A stretch of DNA of 64,000 nt from Halalkalibacter alkalisediminis (GTDB taxonomy: Bacteria; Bacillota; Bacilli; Bacillales; Bacillaceae_D): positions 306,875 through 370,874 of the forward strand of contig NZ_JAQQWT010000004.1 in assembly GCF_028610705.1 (NCBI RefSeq). The letters run 5' to 3'. The notes beneath the pieces are model-generated. The model searched no databases and was not told the origin of the DNA. It was given only the letters and a program-made list of their open reading frames with translations. Positions 43,990 to 54,000 of this stretch are shown piece by piece (the first letter of the stretch is position 1; every line of letters starts with the position of its first letter). The position numbers and the translations under genes were made by a program.

Positions 43990-45054
43990 ATGGTACTCCT
44001 TGCACAAAAAGAAGTAGAATCTGTCATGAGCCAGTTGAATGAGCAGCAAGTCTCCTTTCTTACACAGAGAATGAAAGTGAAAAAGAAAAGCCGATGGTTA
44101 CAAGTGCTAGCAAACTACAAAGGAATAAACATAGACGAAAAAATGAGCAACGAAGAGATTGAAGAAAGACTTGAGGATTGGGTGCTAGTAGATCTATTGG
44201 ATGGGGGATATAAAAAGCGACCTCATAAATGTGACTGTGGTCAATCTATTCGGTTTCAATACATCATCGAAAATATAACAGAAGGGACCGTCCGACATTT
44301 AGGGGAGAATTGCTTTGAAAACTACCTCTCTCTTCCTTCTAATGTGATCAAAGATGTGAAAAACGGGATGTATGCGATCGACCTAGAAAGAGATGACATA
44401 TTAGTTAAATACAAAAAGAATCTATTTTACCCTCTAGTTTCGTATATGCATGTATCAATCCCTCAGGACATCATCGACCAATATGAATTAGGACTTCCGT
44501 TATCCGACCACCAGATTGCACTGGTTGAGCGGCTTCACGCCCGATACGAGGAAGAAAAGAAATTATCATCTCTGTTTCAACGATTAACGATTGAACAACA
44601 GCAGTTTGTTTCAAAATTGAATCAAGAAGATCGGAGAGAATTGCTTCTATCCACTGAAGATGGACTAGCACACTGCTTTTTTCTAGAGGACGACCTTTCA
44701 GAATATGAGGAGACCACCCGAAGACAAATTGAGTTACATCTCCCCCTTCTCGAACGACAAAAACAAGAAATAAGCGCATGGAAACTTGCTAAGCAAAGAC
44801 AAGAACAGTTGCATTCTTTAACTTCTGAACAAAGAGAGTTCGTTCTATCTTGTTCGAACAAGGATCAAGATGCCTTGTTAGATAGAGTCCGCAAGCCACT
44901 ATATTATTCTATTGAAAGTATTCAGAAGCTTCCCCTAGATGCGCGTATTAAAAAGCAGATAGAGTTGAAATTGCCTTTGTTGGACGAACAAGTTTATCAA
45001 ATAAACGTCGTGCAAAATCGGCAGCAAAACATATTAGGATCTTTGGCACGCTGA
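43990..45054 (+). CDS. Cys-motif helical protein, function unknown
   Basis: 354 residues. An N-terminal helical part, then a likely metal site HKCDCGQSIRF (Cys81, Cys83) with HLGENCFENY (Cys108) about 25 residues later. A long helical region follows in which LPL-x-(D/E)-x-Q recurs three times (LGLPLSDHQ, LHLPLLERQ, LKLPLLDEQ), preceded each time by an EQ-(Q/R)-x-F-V-type helix. No signal or membrane segment. GGAGGTG lies 8 nt before the ATG. I cannot name the family. The flanking 26-bp repeats and a decayed paralogue at 62447 suggest a mobile or repeatedly lost gene. Confidence 0.7.
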   Translation: MVLLAQKEVESVMSQLNEQQVSFLTQRMKVKKKSRWLQVLANYKGINIDEKMSNEEIEERLEDWVLVDLLDGGYKKRPHKCDCGQSIRFQYIIENITEGTVRHLGENCFENYLSLPSNVIKDVKNGMYAIDLERDDILVKYKKNLFYPLVSYMHVSIPQDIIDQYELGLPLSDHQIALVERLHARYEEEKKLSSLFQRLTIEQQQFVSKLNQEDRRELLLSTEDGLAHCFFLEDDLSEYEETTRRQIELHLPLLERQKQEISAWKLAKQRQEQLHSLTSEQREFVLSCSNKDQDALLDRVRKPLYYSIESIQKLPLDARIKKQIELKLPLLDEQVYQINVVQNRQQNILGSLAR

Positions 45055-45175
45055 CGTTTGAACATATTTTATATTTTGTAAAATCTAGTAACAAAAATAT
45101 GTAATGAGGATACCTAGTTCTTTTAAACTAAGTCATCTATCAAAAATCCATAGCAGCCACCCATTCTATACAAAA

Positions 45176-45206
45176 GAACCGTAGCCCATTGACTGAGCTA
45201 CGGTTC
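45176..45206 (-). terminator. Terminator after the chemotaxis receptor gene
   Basis: 10-bp perfect stem GAACCGTAGC/GCTACGGTTC, then TTTTGTATAG on the minus strand. Almost the same sequence recurs at 47712-47742. Confidence 0.75.
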
Positions 45207-45229
45207 TCATTTTCTTCTTATAACCTTCT

Positions 45230-45255
45230 TAAATGTAGTGCCTGGAACGCGTTCT
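45230..45255. repeat. 26-bp direct repeat, right copy
   Basis: Identical in all 26 positions to 43892-43917. It lies just beyond the stop codon of the chemotaxis receptor gene and 175 nt after the Cys-motif gene. Confidence 0.75.
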
Positions 45256-45259
45256 TCCT

Positions 45260-47240
45260 CTACACCTGAAACTTCTTCACCATCTCTCTTAATTCTAACG
45301 CCATGTGACTTAGTGATTCGGCCGATAAAGCTACTTCATCCATGGATCCAAGTTGTTCTTCTGAAGCAGAAGCAACTTCTTGTGTACTGGCTGAAGCCGT
45401 TCTAGAAATGTCCGAAATGACAGAGAACGTGGCTGTGACTTGTTGGGCTCCTGCAGATAGTTGCTCCGCTGTTGCTGCCATGCTGTCGATTTGCTCTGTG
45501 ACGGATTTGGTCGTTTCGATGATTTCGTTAAAATTCAATTGGGTTGTATCGGCTAACACCAATCCATCTGATACATCCTTTGTCACTTTCATCATGCCTT
45601 CTAATGATTGAGCCATGTCTATTTGAATTTCGCTAATCAGCCTTTTAATTTGATCAGATGATTCCTTCGATTCTTCAGCTAATTTTCGAACTTCATCTGC
45701 CACAACGGCAAAGCCTTTCCCATGCTCTCCTGCCCGAGCAGCTTCAATCGCCGCATTGAGCGCGAGCAGGTTCGTTTGGTTAGCGATTCCGGTAATGATT
45801 TCAACAATCTTGCCAATCTCTCTTGAGCGTTCGTCGAGCAAAAAGATCGACTCGTTGGAAGCTTCTACAGATGATTGAATCGATCTCATCTGTTCAACCG
45901 TCTTTTCAACAGACTTTCCTCCAACTTCCGCCTTATCGATCGTCGCAGAAGACGTTTCCGCAATCTCAGATGAGGACTCGGCAATTTGTTGGATCCCCGC
46001 TGTCATTTCTTCTAATGCTCGTGCACTTTCAGAAACTTGTTCACTTTGCGTTTCTGCGCCACTTGATATTTGTTGAATCGATGAGGTAATGTGCTCGGTT
46101 GTTTTTTTCGATTCCTCCGCACTAGCCGTTAATTCCTCGGCATGTGCCGCCAAAGACTCCGCATTATTCGTTACGTCATGAATCAATTCTTTTAAATTCA
46201 CCGACATCTTATTAATGCTTGCTGTTAACGTTCCAATTTCATCCTTACTTGTAGCCATTAAAGCGTCTGCCGTTAAATGGCCTTCCGCAATTTGCTCGAC
46301 ATGTTTCGTTATGCGATGAATCGGCTGACTAATCGAATTACCGAAGAACGTAGCGATCGCGATAATGACAATGAAACAAATTCCCAGCATTAATAAGGTC
46401 GTTTTTTTAAGGGCGTCTGTACTCGAAAGCACCGTTTCTAAAGGAGTATACAAGAATAATTGATAGCCCGCTAATTCAATCGGCGAATACGCCATGATAA
46501 ATTCTTGGCCTTGGTCCTTAAATAAAGAATGCCCCGTCTGACCTCCCACCCTCCATCAATGCTTTTACTTCTGGGGACAAACCAGATTCACTCAATTCTA
46601 GTCCTACCCATTCAGATACAGGGTGAGCCTGAATCACATTTTGATTATCAAGTAAAACAGGAATCAAATCTTGACTGTGATTCCCATTAATAAATTCACT
46701 AACAAGTTGCTCAAAATTAACAGAGGCCGACATCACACCTAGTATGTCACCATTATCTCCTTGAACTGGAGCCGCAACCACGACAATTCGATTGCCTGTC
46801 GCTCTAGAGGTAAGAACGTCTGAAATAAACGATTCTCCACTCATTCCTTTTTGAAAATAATCCCGGTCCGCTAGATTTAAAGTCCCGATGTTTTCTTCTG
46901 TCGTATGCGCTCTAACGACGCCATCTGTTCCCGTGAACACAACCGTTTCATAGGAATTGGATTGTTCTTTCACCATTTTCACAAGGGATAGCTGTTGTTT
47001 TTCATCTAATGACTTCATGTTATCGGTTCGCGCCGCTAACCCGACTTCCCCTACACGTTTTTCAAACCACTGCTCGATCGCATCCCCCGTACTTATACTA
47101 ATTTCTTCTAACCCTTTTTCTCCCTCTTCAATCAGAGCCTGACTCGATATCGAATATAGAATAGCCGACGTAAGCCCTAAAGGCACTAATCCAATGAAAA
47201 GAAATAAGATAATCAGTTTGAATCGTAATGTTCGAATCAT
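45260..47240 (-). pseudogene. Methyl-accepting chemotaxis protein, split by a frameshift
   Basis: Two overlapping reading frames make one receptor. The first (47240 to 46518) encodes a membrane helix and a dCache-type sensor (VVFTGTDGVVRAHTTEENIG, GVMSASVNFEQL). The second (from 46549 to 45260) encodes the rest of the sensor, a second helix, HAMP and the signalling tip ([36 protein letters not shown]). The frames shift by one within GGAGGGTGGGAGGTCAG near 46535-46550. Removing one base restores MEGG(G)[12 protein letters not shown]. Either a recent mutation, phase variation or a sequence error. The sensed ligand is unknown. Start 47240 follows GGGGGATTT. Confidence 0.85.
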
Positions 47241-47294
47241 ATAAATCCCCCGTATGTTTTCATAAAATTTCTGTTCACTTACTAAGATGATCAA

Positions 47295-47462
47295 TTAATA
47301 TGTTTCTTCCGCTTCTCCTTTTAATGGATAGGCAATTAAGTAAGTGCCAGCACTAACTAAAAACAAGAGAATCGTTCCTGCTAACCGATTTGAAAAATAC
47401 GAACTAATACGTTTTTCACCCTTTGCTTGCCCCTCTTGTATGGGATGATAAAACCAAAATAC
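47295..47462 (-). pseudogene. Remnant of a membrane protein gene
   Basis: A 55-codon open stretch with no start codon reads FWFYHPIQEGQAKGEKRISS, then a membrane segment (NRLAGTILLFLVSAGTYLIA) and YPLKGEAEETY before TAA. It is bounded upstream by an in-frame TAG. It looks like the C-terminus of a lost protein. No family recognised. Confidence 0.35.
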
Positions 47463-47711
47463 CTAGACTTCTAGTTCTATACCATTCCATTCTTTTAGTT
47501 GTTATTTATATCGGCAGAAAATGAGTTAGTTATAGCGTTAACTTTTTAATTATTTAACTTTTACGACTTATAGACGTTTTTCAGTTCGGATCTTTAAAAT
47601 ATCACTTCAGTAGCAGATCCCACATAAATTTAATCCCGCACTTATAACGAATCCTTAAATAGAGGTGTTATCCAATGCGACAGCGATTGCCGATCAAACC
47701 TTCTATCAAAA

Positions 47712-47742
47712 GAACCGTAACCCATTAACTGAGCTACGGTTC
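47712..47742 (-). terminator. Terminator for the giant GH32 gene
   Basis: Near-copy of 45176-45206: GAACCGTAGC with a one-base wobble in the opposite arm, T-rich on both sides. It is the first terminator downstream of the GH32 stop at 48014, some 270 nt away. Confidence 0.6.
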
Positions 47743-47796
47743 TTTTCTTTTGGCTGTTTTCGCATACTTTGTTGTTTTTATGACTTACGTGTCCTT

Positions 47797-47945
47797 CACA
47801 TGTTCGTTCCATTGCGCTCCAGCCACTCGCTTTCCTGCTAAGGAGGTGCCGAGCCTCCTCGGCTGCGCCTGTGGGGTCTCGCCCCTACCTCTGCATCCCG
47901 CAGGAGTCGAGTGACTTCCGCTCCATTTCACTACCAGGAAAAACG
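47797..47945. repeat. Dispersed Bacillaceae-type intergenic repeat
   Basis: About 150 bp, GC-richer than its surroundings, with imperfect inverted ends: TCCATTGCGCTCCAGCCACT on the left and GAGTGACTTCCGCTCCATTT on the right, and internal GAGGTGCCGAGCCTCCTCGG and GTGGGGTCTCGCCCC hairpins. This pattern is familiar from repeated intergenic elements in Bacillaceae genomes; only one copy is in the window. The element may be a non-autonomous mobile cassette or a structured RNA. Confidence 0.55.
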
Positions 47946-48013
47946 ATTTCATAGCAACAATCTTTACGAAAACAGCCTTTCTATTTCATTAGCAGGAGGG
48001 CAAATGCTCCTTC

Positions 48014-51000
48014 CTACTTCTCCAGCCTTTTAAATGGCTGAAGTTTTGTCTTTTTGGATTGAACGTTCTCTTTCGCTTTCGTTAGACCTTTGGCTTGATT
48101 GCCAGGTAAGTGAACAGGTGTTTTCCCTCCTTTGAAAATAACCTTGCCATTTGGTAAACCGTGAACAGACTGACCTTCCTCCACTTCTTCTTGCTCTTCT
48201 TCTACTTCTAGGCCTGTCAAATCAAATTGTGTAGCAGGGTCTACTTGAACATTCACATTATCAATGTTGATATGACCCCAACCACCTGTTGCTCGGTCAA
48301 CCACTTTGACATATAACTCTTCTCCGATATAGGCAGATGCATCCCATTTTACTCTTCGGTATTGTTCAGAGTTATGGCCTGTTGCTTTCATTAAATATTC
48401 ACCGTCAGACGCTCTTACTAAAGCGACATACAATTGATCCATGATGTTTCCACCTGCTACTAAGAAATCAATTTGACCATTGCCGCCTAGTATGAAGTCT
48501 TGTGATTTCATCACTCCCGTGGCCCCATCTCCACCATGATCAGGGTGGAATCCCCAATAATGATAATGGTTCGGGTCAGCAGCCGAGTGCGCTTGGTTAA
48601 ATGGACCACCCCAGCCCCAATCATAGCGATTGGTAATATGGTCATCTGTGAAAGCATGGCCTTCTTCCACCATCCATCCTGTCAGATCTCCTGTCTGGAA
48701 ATCGTGATTGGGTAGCTGTTTATGTTCTGGAACTTCTTCGACATCTGGCCAATGGGCCGGTACGGTTTCGCCATAAGCAGAGCCTAGTTCCCACACTTCC
48801 ATTGACTTAATGGTGACTTTACCATTTTCACTCCATAGCTCTAGTCCTAGTGCATCAAAACGAGTTGGATAAACTCGTGATGTAAGGCTCTTATACCCAT
48901 TCGCATACGCCTCTACCATCGATCGGTCTAAATAAATATGAAGCTTCAAGTTCTCGCCACCTAGGTCCATCACATCTCCTTGAACCCCTTTTCGAACATC
49001 CTTATCTAAACTAGACTTATTGCGATCAATCGTGTACATCGAATTCTCATAGTCATAAGAGATGAGCGTTTCTTCTTCGCCATTCGCACTACGTCTTACT
49101 TTAATGCCAAAATCACTTGCATTATGATTGTCTACTTCTAGGATAATCTCTAATAGATCTCCTTGAACGTCTGATAATAGCTCATTTGCTTTAGAGATCT
49201 TTTGATTCTTAAATGAAGCTAATTGCTTGGTTCGAAGTTCTTGTAACTCTTCAATTGGTTCAATTCCGAGTTCATTATTTTCCCGTAAAGTAAGGCTTAA
49301 TGGTAAACCGGCATTATGCGCCCAACCTGCATCATGCTGAGCTTGTTCCGATCGTTTCCCTTGAGCAATACTAAACAAGATCGAACGACCATCTTGATCG
49401 ACAAACCCACTTGGACCCGTGAAATGTTCACCCTTATCAAAGATTCTTGGCTCAGAATGATCAGGTGTAAATTCAAGGTTATCCTGATCCCATGTTCCAA
49501 TCCAATGCCATACATATTTCACATTGTGAGGGCTATAGCCTTCATACCAGGGATTGATAAAAAGGACATGCTTTCCTGTTTCATTTCCCTCTTCATCGTT
49601 CAAAGGTAAGAAAACAGGCAGCTCCCATACTTGGCCGGTCTCAGGGTAGTTCGCGTAATCGCCAACTAAAAACGGCTTTTCATATGTCCAATTTTCTAAG
49701 TCTGTTGATGTATAAAGCAGGGCTGTACCACCGACACTTTTGTCGCCATCTCTAATTCCAGAACCGACTAATTGATACCATGTATCCCCGTCTTTCCACA
49801 CATACGGATCTCTAAATTGTCCATACCAAACTTCACCTTCATCTGCCTTTAAGTTTGGTGCTTGAACCGTTACAGGCTCCTCATTCATTTTCCAATTTGG
49901 TAACTTGACATCGCCGTCTTCTGCAAAGGTACTTCTTGCTAGACCCGTCATTTGATTTGGAAATTTGCTGTCGTCACCCGCTGTAAATAATAAAACAGGT
50001 AGACCGTCTGCATCAAAGGTTGCATCTCCCGACCATACTCCATCCGGTGTGACAGAACCTCCATCCGGAGCAAGCGCAACCGGCATATCTTCCCAATGAA
50101 CCATGTCATCACTGATCGCATGTCCCCAATGAATATGGTTCCAATACGGACCTTGTGGGTTATGCTGATAAAAGATATGGTATTTCCCATTAAAATAAAA
50201 GGGAGCATGTGGCTCATTCATCCAATGTTCAGGTGAAATAAAGTGATACTGTGGTCGATGACGATCTCCGTCAAAGCGACTACGATCCATTGCTAGATTC
50301 GGAGTTGGATGCTCGCCATTTTCAAAAGCACTCACATACTCGTTATAAATCTCACTAACCTTCTCAGCGCTATAGGAATCATTAATAACTTTCACTTCAT
50401 CCATTAATCCGTTAAACATATTCGCTGTAAATGTACCATTAATAATGGCTGGGTAGTTATGCTTCCCAATGATAAGTGGCTCTGTTGATGGCGTAACCGT
50501 CGTATTCAATGGGGTTTTTGTCGATCCTACTACCTCTCCATTTAAATACAACTTCATTTCACTCGTTTTCTTATCATACGTCGCAACGATATGGGACCAC
50601 TTAAACTTTTCTAATGGCTTGTTTTCATCCGCCCAAAGTTCAATCCACTCGCCGTTCATTCCTACTTCAAATGACCAGCTACCATGTCTTCCCATCCCTA
50701 AAATAAAGCCTTCATTCTTACCAGGATCATGTTGGTTCACAATCACCGATTTTTTCCCTTCGCTCCCCCACTCATAGGCTCTTGGGGCAACCCACGCTTC
50801 AATGGTCAGGGCATCTGTAACTTTGGCGAACTCAGCTGCCTCTCTTTCGATATAGGTGGAGTAACCATCAAATAATAAACCACTACCGATGATCCCATCT
50901 CTCCAAAGAGGATCTGTTGAAGGTTTATCGACTGCCTCATTGAAAATATAATCAATTTTATCTTTAACTCCAGTGACCTCGTCTTTGGCAAAATGACCTT

Positions 51001-54000
51001 TGCCTTCGTTAAAGGACCAATGAGACACCATCCCATGGTTTAAGACGTTAAAATCATCGACATTTATGTGTGACCAACCACCAGAGTCGTCGTTGTCAAC
51101 GATTAAGAGATACAATTCCTTTCCAATATAATCAGAAGCGTCCCACGTGACTCTGTGGTAGTTCTCTGAATCATCAAACCATTCATTCGTTTGTCGCATC
51201 AACTCTTGATCATCAGCAGCGCTCATTAAAGCCACGTATTGGTTGTCAATATCGTTACCGCCGCCAATTAAAAAGGTAATTTCTCCCGTACCTGCTAGCA
51301 CAAAATGACTAGACTTAATTTGAGCTGTTTTATGATCCTTCCCCCAGAGGTGATAGTCGCCTTCTTTATTAATCGGTTCAGGATGCGAGTAATCTACTTC
51401 TGATGTCACATCGTCATCATCATACGTTCCCTCTAATACCGTCCATCCCGTAAGATCTCCTGTTTCAAACCCCGGATTTAAAATATCGTTTGGTAGGACA
51501 TCCTCGCTTGAGTTGAATACGTTAAAATCGTCGACGTTAATGTGACCAAAGCCACCAGAATGCTGATCGACCATTTTAATAAACATCGCCTCACCTAAGT
51601 GTTCTGAAGCATTCCATGAGACTCGACGATATTGCTCTGTATTTCTACCCGTTGTTCTAAATAATTCCTCCCCAGTCGAAGCCTTTACTAGTGACACGTA
51701 TAGGCGATTCAAATCTTGGCCACCTGCCACCAGGAAGTTAATCGTTCCATTTCCATCTAACTTAAATAAACTAGATTTCATCACACCTGTGCGTTGGTCA
51801 GAGCGATCATCATTGTTCGCACCCGCAAATCCCCACACATGGTACGTCCCTTCTTGATTAAACGGCCCACCCCAGAAGTTCGTCTCATCCGTTACGACAC
51901 CATTAAAGGCACTTCCATGAGTCGTCCATCCAGTCAAATCGCCTGTTTCAAAACTCGCATTCTCAATATCCGTTGGTAAACTCTCAACATCCATTTCACT
52001 AGGGAAATGACCATAGCTTCGTTTAAATTCATTTTTATACCCTGGTGTAAATTCAGCACTATTTAATTGATAGATTACTAGATTTTTAAGATAGATTTCG
52101 CCGCTATCCCCAACTAATTCAATACCTTTGCTATTGGGGTCAGGGAAGATCTGTTCCGTAAATACCACTTCTCCATCGTTAAAGAACACTTCAACTGAAG
52201 ATCGATCAATAAACATATGCATCTTTAGCGTCTCTTCATTACCGTCGAATGGTGCCGTATGTTTCGCCGCAAAGTCTGAATGAAAATCGACTATTCCCGA
52301 ATTCGTCCGGTCGACATACACTTGATTAGACTGTTGATCATAGCCAATCGCTGTATACTCCGCGCCATCTTTTCTGACGTGAAATCCAAATTCCTCGGAC
52401 GTTGTTCTAGTTAGATCAATTTCAGCAATAATTTCTAACGTATCCCCGTTAATGCCAGAAAGAAGTGTGTTCGAATGATCGACTACCTCATCTGACCAGC
52501 TGCTTTTTTCGCCTCGTAAGCTCTCAAACTCATGAGCAGGTGATTGCGCTAAGACAATCCCTTTATCTGTTTGTTCTAAACGTAGCTCTCTTGGTAGCGT
52601 CATCGCACTTCTCCAAGGATCCGTCGGTGTATCGCCAGCATATTTCGGTGTACTCATCCAACCAAGTAATAGAGGACGATCGTTTGGTGTGTTACTCCAT
52701 GTCACACCCGCATATATATCTGCCCCATAATCTAGCCACTTGATTTCTTCTTCATCTGGGATAAAAGTCTCTCCATCGAACTCTCCAATAAAGTAACCCA
52801 TCGCCGGTCCGCCAGTCGGACCCTTTGCTACACTTGTAATAAGAACCCACTTTTCTTCTATTCCGTTTTCTGTTGTGACAGGTAACGGAATGAGATCTGA
52901 ACATTCCCAAATGCCAAGATCTCCATTGACAGAAGGATTCTCAAAACGACTGACTTTTGTCCATTCTTTTAAGTTGGGTGAAGTGTAAAAGTCTACTCGT
53001 TTTCCTGATGTGATCACAAAGACCCATTCATTTTTTTCCTCATTCCAAAACACTTTCGGATCTCTGAAAACTCCTTCTCCACCATTGCTTACTTTCGTTT
53101 CAGCCGGCATCCCAACGACAGGATTCCCTTCATACGTTTCCCATGTTCTCCCTTTATCGTTGCTATAAGCTAAACCTACCGTTTGATTGTCATTCCCTAA
53201 CTCATATGAAAAGATTGCGACTAATGGTGGTTGATCCCCATTCCCAAAACCACTCGTGTTCTTCTCATCGACAACCGCACTACCAGACCAAATAAAGCCA
53301 TGTTCATCTGGATATAACGCAATCGGGTGGTGCTCAAAGTTTACTAAGTCTGTGCTGATGGCATGCCCCCAATACATCGGCCCCCAAACGTTTTCATTGG
53401 GATTATGTTGATAAAACAAGTGGTATTCTCCGTCCAAATACACCATTCCATTTGGATCATTCATCCAATTTTCTTCGGGTGTGAAGTGAAATTGCGGTCT
53501 AAATGCTTCTTTATAATATCCTGTCAAAACAGTATCTTTAGCTCCTTCCTGTTCTTTTTGTTCAGGTTCTTGTTCTTTTGGTTCTTGTTCTTTCGGTTCT
53601 TGTTCTTTTGGTTCTCGTTCTTTCGGTTCTTGTTCTTTCGATTCTTGTTCTTTTGGTTCTTGTTCTTTTGGTTCTTCTATTTCTTCAGGCTCCTTTTCTT
53701 CTTCAGGAGGAGGTGGAGAAACCAAGTTAACCGCCTCTATCCCTTCTGTTGGGGCATTCTCGTGGTAGGTAAAAAAGGCATCTGCAAAAATCATGCCCCA
53801 ATCTTCCTTAGCGTTATCTACAATCTCAAAATAAAGGTCTCTTCCAAGATAAGGAGATAAATCCGCTCTATATGGAACGAGATTGGCCAAATTCATCCCC
53901 TCTTCAATATGAGGAAAATGACAATCACAGAATTCTGTATTCCCGTATCTAGCGAGAAGTTCATCCGTATCAGCGTCATAGACATTGAGATGAACCAAAT

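Noticed and set aside
53363..53860. 165-codon plus-strand ORF
   Set aside because: It is the complement of the KEQEP linker and GH32 coding sequence; its Phe/Leu-rich repeats are a by-product of the 15-bp repeat.
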